DNA of 64,000 nt from Umezawaea endophytica (GTDB lineage: Bacteria; Actinomycetota; Actinomycetes; Mycobacteriales; Pseudonocardiaceae). This document shows positions 10,301-17,303 of the stretch, piece by piece (position 1 is the stretch's first letter; each line of letters begins with the position of its first letter). The translations under genes and the position numbers were made by a program. Below the pieces are notes generated by a model that had not been told where the DNA came from, did no database searches, and saw only the letters and a program-made list of their open reading frames with translations. Where the stretch lies: contig NZ_JANYMP010000001.1 in NCBI RefSeq assembly GCF_025061645.1, positions 447,591 through 511,590 of the forward strand, written 5' to 3'.

Positions 10301-10889
10301 CGCCGGCCATCACGTCGCGCTGCCAGAGCGCGTAATCGGCGTATTCGACGGCCTGCGGCTCCGCCGTCGCGGCCCCGGTCCGGTAGGCCTCCAGGAGCCG
10401 GCGCTGGAACACCTCCACCGACCAGCCGTCGCAGGCGATGTGGTGGAACGTCAGGTGGAGCCAGTGCGAGTCCTCCGCCAGCCGGAAGAGGTGGGCGCGG
10501 AGCATCGGGCCCTCGGCCAGGTCGAACGGCCGCCGCGCGTCCTCCTCGACCAGCCGGCGCGCGTCGGCCTCCGCCACGTCGACGACCGGGCAGGGCAGCT
10601 CCCGGCGGTCGGTCACCTCCTGGCGCGGGCCGTCCGGCCCCTCCCGGAACACGGTGAACAGCACGTCGTGCCGGGCGGCCACGGCGCTGACGGCGGCGGC
10701 GAGCCTGCCTGCGTCCAGCGGGCCGGTGAACCGGAGGGTGACGGGCGTGTTGTAGACCGGGCTGCCCGCCAGCCAGCGGTCCAGGAACCACAGCCGCTGC
10801 TGGCCGTAGGAGAGCGGACCCCGTTCGGCCGCACGGGCGCGCAGAACCGCAGGGGCAGGTGTCTGCCTGTCCTTGTGGAGGCTTCCCAT
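4395..10889 (-). CDS. Non-ribosomal peptide synthetase, two modules (C-A-T-C-A-T)
   Basis: A 2164-residue synthetase. Order: LCL-type C1 (~26-450, HHIACDG near 150), A1 (~470-965, [11 protein letters not shown] near 615), T1 (serine near 1012), C2 (~1080-1520, HHAIFDG near 1217), A2 (~1553-2045, FTSGSTGQPKG near 1702), T2 (near 2085). There is no E domain or thioesterase. A1 code DFWSVGMVHK is close to threonine codes (DFWNVGMVHK). A2 code DNFHLGCTFK matches nothing I know. As first gene of the operon with a C domain at its N-terminus, it either takes an acyl starter or accepts a peptide from an enzyme encoded elsewhere. The ATG at 10889 is preceded by a purine-rich AGGAAAGGGA site and, about 60 bp upstream, a plausible promoter. 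C2 belongs to a different C family from C1. An A1 segment (about 8620-9060) has noticeably lower third-position GC than its surroundings. Confidence 0.95.
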   Translation of the reverse strand: MGSLHKDRQTPAPAVLRARAAERGPLSYGQQRLWFLDRWLAGSPVYNTPVTLRFTGPLDAGRLAAAVSAVAARHDVLFTVFREGPDGPRQEVTDRRELPCPVVDVAEADARRLVEEDARRPFDLAEGPMLRAHLFRLAEDSHWLHLTFHHIACDGWSVEVFQRRLLEAYRTGAATAEPQAVEYADYALWQRDVMAGASAARSLEAWTRALDGAPAVLDLGADRPRPAELSYRGRTEHFDLTGVPLAELEKFAADAGVTPYVALVAAFQALVARHSGSEDVVLGSPTAGRGPSALDEVMGFFADSLVIRTSLADDPTFRALVARTRAGVLDALSRSRVPFDVVVNHLHPERDLGYSPIVQVVFALHEEDDAGVLDDGVTFERSTVSTGTAKYDLTWSVFRRADGLRLEVEYATDLFDAETVRAFVGHWETLLRRVVVEPDLPLSEVDLLSTEEAELVASWSGAESTLPAGTVHDLVARWAAEHPDAVALTGAGTTWTYGELDRRSSALARRLRALGVGPEVCVGVCLERSPDMVVACLAVLKAGGVYVPLDTAFPADRVSFMLDEVGAKTVLVHPPTAAAVPEGPWQLVDVEDAVEVHGDALPEVEPDNAAYVIFTSGSTGRPKGTTVTHRNVVRLIGGVRERLPFGQDDVWTLFHSFAFDFSVWEMWGALTTGGRLVVVPYATSRDVEAFHALVRDESVTILSQTPSAFRQFETVDEQAAGDLSLRAVVFGGEALHRPSVRRWASRHGYAAPLLVNMYGITETTVHVTYLELTEVDLERDLSQIGRPLPDLGVHVLDAHGRPCPIGVTGEIHVGGAGLARGYTGLPALTAERFVADHRTGDAGGRLYRSGDLGRWTARGGLEYVGRADAQVKIRGYRIETGEVETVLGTHPGVLEATVVARRGPDGQTDLAGYLVADGAAPSTDELRAWLRKRLPDYMVPRHFVALDALPLTPQGKVDRKALPEPEAVRPELAQEYVAPVGEVEEVLAEIWQRVLGVDRVGRHDNFFDLGGDSIRSIQVLGQARNGGLSFDLQDLFRDPTTAGLATRVETVVAQGTEPVVREPFALVSEEDRALLPEGLEDAYPMAELQVGMVYEMELNPERRAYHNLDGLRIVGPYDEAAFRDATARVIARHPILRTSFDLSGFSEPMQLVHRTAEMPFIVADLRHHDEATRDRLLDDHVLSERRRPFDHSRPLLLRFALHRLTDESFQWTITEHHAIFDGWSLHSTISEIAEVYQRLLAGEDPVLTPPGSAYRDFIAAERETLASEESRAFWLDRVSDRPDCRLPRWPTDRPTSLTGRAQEHEWREHHPDQGYGSVETLLPEDLCDGLRHLARECSVPLKAVLLVAHLKVMSLVTGSSDLLVGLTANGRLEEDGGTEVRGMFLNTVPFRVELPDGTWRDLVRTVFETERELLPHRRYPLGALQREIGGEPLFEVNFVHNHFHVLDKAFGPGLMRIEDDKIDSFTTDRAEPTNFPLNVGVIRNPYSNRLLFGMDYHTEVLTADQVLLYRDYYLRVMAEMVADPEARHRWVPLLGEDERGLLDSWNANEGEVPPVLVHRMFEERVAASPDSVAVESGGVALTYGELNARANRLARRLRDLGVGPDVPVALCQDRSLGMITSLLAVLKAGGVYVPIEPEFPVDRMAYMLREVSADLVLAGEQVVDRVPDGPWRVLAVDESLWTGGDERNLDGGAALDNGFYVIFTSGSTGQPKGVVTRHRNVTELLHGGEFLTLNPTDTLLQLAPLSFDNSTFEVWAPLVGGARLVLAPPVQYGPREIAEWVVDAGVTVLHATASLFALLVDHEPQTFDGLRRFLTGSETVSPPHVERVLERCPDLELVNCWGPTETTTFSVCGVYTRGTVPSGALPLGSPLVNTQVWVLDQAGLPVPVGSSGELYVSGPCLARGYLGRPGLSAERFVPHPFRAGERLYRTGDRGRWSIDGRVEFFGRTDHMVKVRGYRVELGEVEAALREHPDLRECVVVTRANTTAGIDLVGYAVMDGAAPTSGELRTWLGQRLPSYMVPRLFVFLDELPLTPRAKIDRRALPEPKEIRQDDAEEFVPPVGAVEELLAEIWQRVLDVDRVGRQDNFFDLGGDSIRSIQVVGQARTKGLVVGLQDLNQHPTVEALGLVVGPPKAVEPPPAKASPFAMLSDRDRELLAARTTGER

Positions 10890-11331
10890 GAGTTTCCCTT
10901 TCCTACCGATGGAATCATCCGGCCGTTTTCACCAAAGGGGTCTTGCCGAAGACTAGGCAGCCGCACTCGAACGGGTCAACGAAGCTCCCGAACCCAAAAG
11001 GGAAACGATGGCCCGACAATAGAATCCCAATAGGAACGGACCGAACCGAAAATAGTGCCGCTCACGACGACCGGTGAGCGCCACGGCGAATCGTTCGACT
11101 ATTCTCGCAGCTCAGAGGCCCGTTCGCCACCTCGACCAGGCCCACCTGTACCGATTCACCGAAGCGGTCGAGCACGCTCGAACAGCAGGTCAAAGCAACC
11201 GAATAGGGGTCCCATCGCCCAGCGAAAGCACACGGGTAGCGCGGCGGCCCACACTATTGTCGTCCGGGCAGACCGAGGCCACGTCTGCGCTGTCCCGCCG
11301 GGTATTCGCCCGGCGAACGGGAGGAAGAGCT
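10890..11331. other. Divergent intergenic region, NRPS operon / amidohydrolase
   Basis: 442 bp without a credible gene, less GC-rich than the flanking coding DNA, with several short A/T-containing runs (for example near 11000-11060). It must hold the promoters of both divergent transcripts. Apart from the candidate minus-strand promoter at 10950-10979 I see no strong inverted or direct repeat. GTTCGAC (11094) and GTTCGCC (11123) recur 29 bp apart, which does not fit the usual SARP spacing of 11 or 22 bp. Confidence 0.6.
10950..10979 (-). promoter_or_regulatory. Candidate promoter of the left NRPS operon
   Basis: On the minus strand, TTGACC (10979-10974) and TAGTCT (10955-10950) are separated by 18 bp, a good match to vegetative sigma-70-type hexamers. 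The -10 box lies about 60 bp upstream of the NRPS ATG at 10889. It is inferred from sequence only. A SARP-dependent start would be expected to have a poorer -35 overlapped by heptamer direct repeats; I did not find convincing ones. Confidence 0.45.
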
Positions 11332-12642
11332 ATGCCCAAGCAGAATCTCCAGGCTCGCGGACCGGTCGACGGTTTCCTGGAGGGCCACGCCGGGCTCCGG
11401 ATCGACGGCGCGAGGCTCCTCGACCGCCTGGAGGAACTGGCGAAGATAGGCGCCGACCCCGCGGGCGGCATCACCCGGCTGGGCCTCAGCGCCCAGGAGA
11501 ACGCGGCGATGGCCTACCTGCGGGACCTGTGCGCCGAGGCGGGTCTGGCGACCGAGACCGATCCCGCGGGCAACCTGCTGGTCCACCGCCCGCGCACCCG
11601 GCGCGAGGCGGCGCCCGTGCTGCTCGTCGGCTCCCACGTGGACACCGTGGTGCAGGGCGGCAGGCTGGACGGCGCCTACGGGGTGATCGCCGCGCTGGAG
11701 GTGCTCCAGGTCCTGCACGAGAACGACGTCGACCTCCCCGTCGAGATGGTCGCGGTCGCCTTCGCCAACGAGGAGGGCGCGCTGATCCAGACACCGTTCT
11801 GGGGATCGCGCGCGCTGTGCGGGTCCCTTGAGGACGGACTCGCCGCGGAGGACCGGGCGGGGCGGCCGGTCAGCGCGTACCTGGCCCAGGCCGGCGGTTC
11901 TCCCGAGCGCCTCGCGGACGCGGCGTGGTCGCCCGGCGCCATCGCCGCCTACCTGGAACTGCACATCGAGCAGGGCCCGTCGCTCGAACGCCTCGGCGTG
12001 CCGATCGGGGTCGTGGACGGGATCGTCGGGCGCACGATCCTCGACATCGACGTGGTGGGCGAGGCCCAGCACGCGGGCACCACCCCCATGGCCGACCGCC
12101 GGGACGCCATGGTCGCCGCCGCCGAGATCATCCTGGCCGTGCAGCGGATCGCCACCGAGGACGCCGTGTGCGCGACGGCCACCACGGGCTACCTGGAGGC
12201 GCACCCCAACGTCACGAACACCATCACCGGCACCGTGCGGCTGACCGTCGAGGTGCGCGACACCGATCCGGCCAAGCTCGTCCGCGGTGAGGCAGCCGTG
12301 CGGAGCGAGTGCGCTCGGGTGTCGGCGGCCTCCGGCTGCGCCGTCGAAGCGCGCGCCTCGATGCGGTCGCGCTCGGTGTCGACCGCTCCCCCGCTCCGGG
12401 ACGCGGTCAGGGGCGCCGCCGACACCCTGGGGCTGCCGCACCTGACGATGCCCAGCGGCGCGGGCCACGACGCCCAGATCGTCGCGCTGGTGGCCCCGAT
12501 CGGCATGATCTTCGTCCCCAGCAAGAGGGGCATCAGCCACGCGCCGGGAGAGGACACCGCACCCGCCGACCTCGTCCACGGCGCCAACGTCCTGCTGCAC
12601 TCCGTCCTGGGCGCGCAGACCGCCGCGGCGGAACGGGTCTGA
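11332..12642 (+). CDS. M20-family Zn-dependent amidohydrolase (hydantoinase/carbamoylase type)
   Basis: A 436-residue cytoplasmic enzyme of the allantoate amidohydrolase / N-carbamoyl-L-amino acid hydrolase / beta-ureidopropionase family, which removes N-carbamoyl or ureido groups using two metal ions. Metal-binding motifs are in family order: GSHVDTV, a DGAYG loop, ANEEG, LHIEQGP, GEAQHAGTTPM and a late GAGHDA. The C-terminal PSKRGISHAPGE segment is typical of the family. The frame is open upstream to 11074, but the ATG at 11332 follows GGGAGGAAG at ideal spacing and gives the usual family length. It lies between the NRPS operon and the SARP gene, so it may process a ureido or carbamoyl precursor or intermediate, or be an unrelated catabolic gene. 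It ends at a convergent terminator shared with the SARP gene. Confidence 0.9.
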   Translation: MPKQNLQARGPVDGFLEGHAGLRIDGARLLDRLEELAKIGADPAGGITRLGLSAQENAAMAYLRDLCAEAGLATETDPAGNLLVHRPRTRREAAPVLLVGSHVDTVVQGGRLDGAYGVIAALEVLQVLHENDVDLPVEMVAVAFANEEGALIQTPFWGSRALCGSLEDGLAAEDRAGRPVSAYLAQAGGSPERLADAAWSPGAIAAYLELHIEQGPSLERLGVPIGVVDGIVGRTILDIDVVGEAQHAGTTPMADRRDAMVAAAEIILAVQRIATEDAVCATATTGYLEAHPNVTNTITGTVRLTVEVRDTDPAKLVRGEAAVRSECARVSAASGCAVEARASMRSRSVSTAPPLRDAVRGAADTLGLPHLTMPSGAGHDAQIVALVAPIGMIFVPSKRGISHAPGEDTAPADLVHGANVLLHSVLGAQTAAAERV

Positions 12643-12647
12643 GCCTG

Positions 12648-12679
12648 CCGCTCCGCACCCGCTCCCGGCCGCGGAGCGG
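12648..12679. terminator. Convergent terminator hairpin
   Basis: Perfect 9-bp inverted repeat (CCGCTCCGC at 12648-12656 and GCGGAGCGG at 12671-12679) with a 14-nt loop, filling the 37 bp between two convergent genes. It lacks a clear U-tract, as is common in actinomycetes. Confidence 0.6.
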
Positions 12680-14767
12680 TCACATCGGCAGCGCCGGACG
12701 CCGCCCCTGGCGGGTCGGGGACTCGGCGAAGGTGACGGTGCACATCGCCAGGCCCCAGGCGTGCTCGGCGAAGCCGGCGCTCGTGGCCTGGCGCACGGCC
12801 GTCAGCACCCAGGAGCGCTCACGGGTGTACCAGCCGGCCGAGTCCGCGATCAGCCGCTCCGACAGCGAGCCCGGCAGTTCCCACCGGCTCGCCCCGTTGC
12901 CCGCCAGTTGCAGGTGGTGGCCGCCCTGCACCCGGTGTGCCTTCTCCGACAGGTGCAACAGGGCGCCCAGCAGGCGCTCGAACGCCTTCCTCAGCGACTC
13001 CTCGCCCTCCTCGGCCTGCCGCCTGCGCGCGTAGCCCAGGATCCAGCCGGGGACCCAGTAGCGGGTGCCGTCGGCGTGCGGGCGGACGACCACGAGGTCG
13101 GCGTCGGCGAGTTCGTCGAGCAGCGCCTCCGACCGCGCGACGCCCACGTCCAGCAGCGGCGCCCCGACCCACGAGGCGAAGTCCGCCGCCTCGACGAGCG
13201 GCAGCAGGCGGAAGAGGCGGCGGGCCTCCTCGGTCAGACCGGCGTAGGCGAGGTGCACGCCGGTCTGGTCCTCGAGGTCGTCCAGCCAGCTCGACCCGCT
13301 GTCCAGCCGGGCGATCATGTCCGCCACCGTCCAATGTGGATGCGAGGCGAGACGGGCGGCGGCCAGCCGCAGCGCGAGCGGCAGGTACCCGCACGCCTCG
13401 TTCAGCGCGACCGCGGCGTCGTGGTCGGCGTCGATCCTGGCGCGCCCCGCGATGCGGCCCGCGAGTTCGAGCGCGCTGCCCTCGGTGAACGGCGTCAGGC
13501 GCACGCGCACCGCGGCGGGGAGTCCGGCGAGCGGCTGCCGGGACGTGACGACCACCCGGCACAGCGGCGTTCCCGGCAGCAGCGGGAACACCTGGCTCTC
13601 CGAGACCACGTCGTCGAGCACCACCAGCGCCCGGCGGTCCGCCATGAGGTCGCGGTAGGTCTCCGCCCGCTCCTCCCTGCCGTCGGGGACGTCCTGGTCG
13701 GCGAAGCCGTACGCGCGCAGGAACCGCCCGAGGATGTCGTGCGGGTCCTCCGGCACGCCGTCGTGGGAGAGCCGGGCGAAGAGCTGCCCGTCCGGGAAGT
13801 CCGGGGCGAGCCGGTGGGCGGCGTGCACGGCCAGGGTGGTCTTGCCGACTCCCCCGCGCCCGGTGACCACGACCGTGGGGACGGCGGTCCCGTCCCGCGG
13901 CTCGGACACCTCCATGAGGCGTTCGAGGCTCCGGCGGCGGCCGGTGAAGTCCACGATGTCGGCCGGGAGGCGGCGCGGCCCCCTGCTCCGCACCGGCGAC
14001 GGCCGCGGCTCGGCGGGTCTGGACAGCGCGGGGTCGTGGACCAGGATGCGCTGGTAGAGCCCGCTCAGCTCCTCGCCCGGCTCGATGCCGAGATCGCCGA
14101 CGAACCGCGCGCGGGCCTTGCGGTACTCCTCCAGCGCCTCGGCCTGCCGCCCCACGCGGTAGAGCGCGGTCATCAGCAGCGCGAGCAGCCGCTCCCGCCG
14201 GGGGTGGGCGGCCACCAGGACGGCCAGTTCGCTGACCAGCTCGTGCGGGGCACCCAGTCCGTGCGCCAGTTCGAGTTCCAGGCACTCCTCGTGCACGGCC
14301 AGGCGCTTCTCGTCCAGCGCGGCGGCCACGCGGCGCAGGAGCTGGCTGCCGACACCGGCGAGCGCGGGCCCGCGCCACAGCGAGAGGGCCGATCGCAGTT
14401 CACCCACGGCGCGCCGCGGAACCCCGTCCGCGACCGCCGCGTGCGCGGCGACCACGTGGGCCTCGAAGGAGTGCAGGTCCAGTTCCCCCTCGTCCACCCG
14501 CAGCCGGTAGCCGGGGGCGCAGGTGTCGACGAGGTCCCGCCCGCCGGAGAGCTGTCTCCGCAGCGAGGAGATGCAGATGTGGATCTGGCTCCGGCTGGTC
14601 GCCGGGGGCGCCTCGTTCCACACCCCGTCGACCAGGCGGTCGACGGGCACGATCCGGTTGGCCTCCACCAGCAGCAGCGCCAGCACCGTCGTCTGACGCG
14701 TGCCGCTGATCTCCACGACGGCTCCGTCGCGCCGCGCTTCGAGCGGCCCGAGAATGCGGTACTCCAT
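12680..14767 (-). CDS. SARP/AfsR-family transcriptional activator with NB-ARC ATPase domain
   Basis: A 695-residue regulator of the kind that activates antibiotic clusters. The N-terminal winged-helix OmpR-like DNA-binding domain (~1-95, starting MEYRILGPLE) is followed by a bacterial transcriptional activation domain (~100-250), then an NB-ARC/STAND ATPase (from ~270; P-loop GRGGVGKTT, Walker B LVVLDDV, GYLPLAL motif). The C-terminal part is short compared with AfsR and shows no obvious full TPR array. The ATG at 14767 is chosen because it begins the conserved DNA-binding domain and follows GGAGCGAGG; the frame continues upstream to 15127 but that stretch does not resemble the family. It is divergent from nothing nearby and convergent with the amidohydrolase. 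It probably controls the left NRPS operon, with ATP binding gating activity. Confidence 0.92.
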   Translation of the reverse strand: MEYRILGPLEARRDGAVVEISGTRQTTVLALLLVEANRIVPVDRLVDGVWNEAPPATSRSQIHICISSLRRQLSGGRDLVDTCAPGYRLRVDEGELDLHSFEAHVVAAHAAVADGVPRRAVGELRSALSLWRGPALAGVGSQLLRRVAAALDEKRLAVHEECLELELAHGLGAPHELVSELAVLVAAHPRRERLLALLMTALYRVGRQAEALEEYRKARARFVGDLGIEPGEELSGLYQRILVHDPALSRPAEPRPSPVRSRGPRRLPADIVDFTGRRRSLERLMEVSEPRDGTAVPTVVVTGRGGVGKTTLAVHAAHRLAPDFPDGQLFARLSHDGVPEDPHDILGRFLRAYGFADQDVPDGREERAETYRDLMADRRALVVLDDVVSESQVFPLLPGTPLCRVVVTSRQPLAGLPAAVRVRLTPFTEGSALELAGRIAGRARIDADHDAAVALNEACGYLPLALRLAAARLASHPHWTVADMIARLDSGSSWLDDLEDQTGVHLAYAGLTEEARRLFRLLPLVEAADFASWVGAPLLDVGVARSEALLDELADADLVVVRPHADGTRYWVPGWILGYARRRQAEEGEESLRKAFERLLGALLHLSEKAHRVQGGHHLQLAGNGASRWELPGSLSERLIADSAGWYTRERSWVLTAVRQATSAGFAEHAWGLAMCTVTFAESPTRQGRRPALPM

Positions 14768-15688
14768 GCCTCGCTCCGGGGTCCTCGACAGTCGGGTGGC
14801 GGGTGCGGGGATCACCGGTCCGGCACCCGCGTGCCCCGGTGCCGTCCGGGCACGCACGTCAACCCGGTCGATCACCACGCCCGCCACCGGCCTCGTGACG
14901 ACCCGGCGCTCCCCGACCTCGGCACACCACGCTCCTCGACCACTTCGGTTTGGCGAACCGGACCCCCGGCGGTATTGAGAATCCCGATGACCGCATGAAG
15001 CGAACCAATGGACGCGGGTAAAAGCCGGCACATTCCCCGGCGCCCTGCGCCGAACGCCACGACCATCGGGCCGAATCCATCGGAAAACAACATGCCGACC
15101 ACCTTGTTCATCTTCCCGGTACCTCACGGGAAGAGACCGTTCAACAGGGAAATCGAGACTTCACGCAGGTCAGGACAATTTACTTCGGAAGGTGAACTAT
15201 CGAGGAACCTAGCACGGGCGTCAACGAGAGGTGAATGCTCCAACCCGGTGAACCGACCGGTGCGCACCGATCGACCCGACCGCGTCGGACTTATCCCGAC
15301 CATACCTCTACCCGCCCACCTCCGGCAGGTCAGGGCTTCCTCGATGATCATTTCTTGGCTGCGCGTTCGTTTACCGCTAATCAGCACTGTCAGTAACGAA
15401 CAATGATTGCGCTACGCAACCGCCGTACCTGACGCGGGTCAAGGAGAAGGTGGTCGACACATACACGATCCGTGATATTCCACGACTTCGCACACTCTCA
15501 GTGCGACTACCGGGAGAACAGTTCCGCCGCGCATTACCACTTCAACTCCGACAAGACAATGGGGAGGCGCCCCACCATTCCCGGTAATGAATACGCTCAA
15601 ACACGGGTACCCATTACCCAGTAGGTCCGGGGCGCTCAGGGCGCGGTGATCCCGCGAAGGAAGGCGCGCACGGCCGAGCGGCCGGGGT
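14768..15688. other. Long non-coding region with clustered inverted repeats
   Basis: 921 bp, richer in A/T than the neighbours, with no reading frame that looks protein-like. It holds the SARP promoter region. Three inverted repeats lie together: GTTCGTTTAC / GTAACGAAC (15363-15372 and 15391-15399, one-base bulge), TTGCG-cta-CGCAA (15405-15417), and GGTAATG / CATTACC (15583-15589 and 15612-15618, enclosing GGGTACCC). Their role is unknown. Confidence 0.5.
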
Positions 15689-16318
15689 TCACGCGCGGTC
15701 TTCGAGGGACTCCAGCGCCACGGTGGTCGCGAGGCGGAGGGCGCGGGTGATCGTCTCGTGCGCCATCGACGGCTTCGGCGAGGTCATCCCCGCCACCTGG
15801 CCGGGTTCGTAGGGCACGTGGATGAACCCGCCGACGGCGTGGGGGCGCTGCTGGGCGAGCGTGCGCATCAACCGGTAGAACACGTGGTTGCAGGTGTACG
15901 TGCCCGCGGTGTTGGACACGCTCGCCGGGATGCCCTCCTCCACCAGCCGGGCCACGATCGCCTTGACCGGCAGGGTGCTGAAGTACGCGGCTGGCCCCTC
16001 CTCGTCGACGGGCTCGTCCACGGGCTGGTAGCCCGCGTTGTCCGGGACGCCGGGGTCCTCGATGTTGACGGCGACCCGCTCGACGGCGATGTCCGCCTGG
16101 CCCCCGGCGAGGCCGGTGCAGATCACCACGTCCGGCCGGTACCGCTCGACGGCCTCCACCAGCGCCGGGCCCACCGCGCGGAAGTCGACGGGCAGTTCCA
16201 CGGCGTGCAGCTCGCCCGGCCCGGACCACTCGTCGCGCAACGCCCGCACGGCGTTCCACGACGGGTTCGTCGTCTCGCCGCCGAACGGTTCGAAGCCGGT
16301 GAGCAGGATCGTCGGCAT
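15689..16318 (-). CDS. pcp: Pyroglutamyl-peptidase I (pyrrolidone-carboxylate peptidase)
   Basis: A 209-residue cytoplasmic cysteine peptidase of family C15 that removes N-terminal pyroglutamate from peptides. It begins with the typical ILLTGFEPFGG motif. The catalytic triad is visible: glutamate in VERVAVN, cysteine in GTYTCNHVFY and histidine in GGFIHVPY. Length matches the family. The ATG at 16318 follows GAGGAGGG. It is divergent from a CGNR-domain gene across a 34-bp palindrome that overlaps candidate promoters of both genes, so the two are probably co-regulated. Annotation confidence is high; physiological role (peptide turnover) is inferred. Confidence 0.95.
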   Translation of the reverse strand: MPTILLTGFEPFGGETTNPSWNAVRALRDEWSGPGELHAVELPVDFRAVGPALVEAVERYRPDVVICTGLAGGQADIAVERVAVNIEDPGVPDNAGYQPVDEPVDEEGPAAYFSTLPVKAIVARLVEEGIPASVSNTAGTYTCNHVFYRLMRTLAQQRPHAVGGFIHVPYEPGQVAGMTSPKPSMAHETITRALRLATTVALESLEDRA

Positions 16319-16358
16319 GGTGCCCTCCTCGTCGTCGCGGGCCGCCGTGGCCGCGCCC

Positions 16359-16392
16359 GTTTACCGTAACGGTAGCTAGCGTTACAGTAAAC
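16359..16392. promoter_or_regulatory. 34-bp near-perfect palindromic operator over divergent promoters
   Basis: Arms GTTTACCGTAACG (16359-16371) and CGTTACAGTAAAC (16380-16392) are centred on TAGCTA, with dyad axis at 16375.5 and only two mismatched pairs. For the plus-strand gene, TTTACC (-35, 16360) and TACAGT (-10, 16383) are 17 bp apart and would start transcription at or near the ATG at 16395. The mirrored pair (TTTACT and TACGGT on the minus strand) would serve pcp with a leader of about 38 nt. A dimeric repressor bound here would block both. Confidence 0.75.
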
Positions 16393-16394
16393 CC

Positions 16395-16922
16395 ATGGCC
16401 GACGAGTTCGCGTTCACCACGGGGCACACCTGGGCAGACTTCCTCGCGACCAGGACGAACGTCCACGGCCCCGCACCCGCGGAGTCGCTCACGACGGCCG
16501 AGGATGTGCGGCGGTGGCTCGACGCGGTCGGCCTCGCGCCGGACCACGCCCCGCGCCCGGACGACCTGGCACTGGTCCACGAGGTCAGGGAAGCGCTGCG
16601 CGCGGTCGTGCTGACCCGCCTCGGCCACCCGCTCCCGCCCCGCTCCCCCGACCTCGCCGCCGCGACCGCGGCGCTGCGGCGATCGACCGCGACGGCGGAA
16701 CACGACCCGGTCACCGCCCCGAACTCCTGCGCCGCAGCGCTTTCCCGGATCGTCACCAGCGCCACCGTCGACCTGGGACACCCCGCGCTGCGCTTCCTGA
16801 CGTGCGCGGAACCCGTGTGCGGCAAGGTGTTCTCGGACCGCGGCGACACCCGCCAGCGCTACTGCACCCCCCGCTGCGCAACCCGCGCCCGCGTCCGGTC
16901 CCACCGAGGAAAGTCCTCTTAG
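16395..16922 (+). CDS. CGNR zinc-finger / ABATE-domain putative transcriptional regulator
   Basis: A 175-residue protein with an N-terminal ABATE-like helical region (conserved leading TGHTWADFLATR segment) and a C-terminal CGNR-type zinc finger in which four cysteines are visible (CAEPVCGKVF...RYCTPRCATR). Members of this family are thought to be DNA-binding regulators. The ATG at 16395 is two bases after the 34-bp palindrome, leaving no room for a ribosome-binding site, so the mRNA is probably leaderless. It may bind the palindrome itself and control both its own gene and pcp; that is inference from the layout. A strong hairpin follows the stop codon. Confidence 0.85.
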   Translation: MADEFAFTTGHTWADFLATRTNVHGPAPAESLTTAEDVRRWLDAVGLAPDHAPRPDDLALVHEVREALRAVVLTRLGHPLPPRSPDLAAATAALRRSTATAEHDPVTAPNSCAAALSRIVTSATVDLGHPALRFLTCAEPVCGKVFSDRGDTRQRYCTPRCATRARVRSHRGKSS

Positions 16923-16939
16923 GACAGTGGAAGCACGGC

Positions 16940-16972
16940 GAGGGCCCCGGACCGAGTCGGTCCGGGGCCCTC
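16940..16972. terminator. Strong convergent terminator hairpin
   Basis: Perfect 14-bp inverted repeat: GAGGGCCCCGGACC (16940-16953) and GGTCCGGGGCCCTC (16959-16972) with a 5-nt loop, between the CGNR gene (+) and the PspC gene (-). It probably terminates both. Confidence 0.8.
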
Positions 16973-16989
16973 CGCGCACGAGCGTCAGG

Positions 16990-17184
16990 TCAGCGGGACG
17001 GCAGGATCGCCCACAGCGCCAGGTAGACCACGAACTGCGGTCCGGGCAGCAGGCAGGACAGGACGAACAGCAGTCGCACCGTTCCGGGCTTCATCCCCCA
17101 GCGCTCGGCGAGGCCCGCGCACACGCCCGCGATCTTGCGGTTGTTCCTCGGCCTGCTCAACGTCGTCGGCATCGTGCTGCTCAT
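16990..17184 (-). CDS. PspC-domain small membrane protein
   Basis: A 64-residue protein consisting almost entirely of one PspC domain: a basic N-terminus, the conserved IAGVCAGLAERWGM motif, and a hydrophobic C-terminal half (LLFVLSCLLPGPQFVVYLALWAIL) that spans the membrane. PspC proteins act in envelope-stress (phage-shock) responses; stand-alone short versions are common in actinomycetes and their partners are unclear. The ATG at 17184 follows GGAAGGTGA. The next gene upstream ends 119 bp away on the same strand, so it may be an independent transcript. The 3' end faces the hairpin at 16940-16972. Confidence 0.88.
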   Translation of the reverse strand: MSSTMPTTLSRPRNNRKIAGVCAGLAERWGMKPGTVRLLFVLSCLLPGPQFVVYLALWAILPSR

Positions 17185-17303
17185 GAGTCACCTTCCGGGT
17201 AGCACCCACGCCGGGGGACCACGCCCCCGACCTCCTGTGCGTCTCAGCTCTCCCACGGGATGCCCGGCGGCGCGCTTGCGCAAACCGACGGCCCGCCGAC
17301 CGG

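Noticed and set aside
5484-11033. Very long open frame on the plus strand (about 1850 codons)
   Set aside because: It is antisense to a clear NRPS gene and is His/Arg/Val-rich with no domain signature. Long antisense frames are expected when third positions are almost always G or C. The same applies to 746-4795, 45953-48547, 48962-51961, 52850-56467, 58621-61608 and 61642-63825.
12680-15127. Longer SARP protein starting at 15127
   Set aside because: The extra 120 residues are not like the family, whose DNA-binding domain starts at the protein's N-terminus, and the ATG at 14767 has a good ribosome-binding site.
15008-15406. 132-codon plus-strand frame in the long intergenic block
   Set aside because: There is no ribosome-binding site, no recognisable fold, and residue composition typical of random non-coding sequence.
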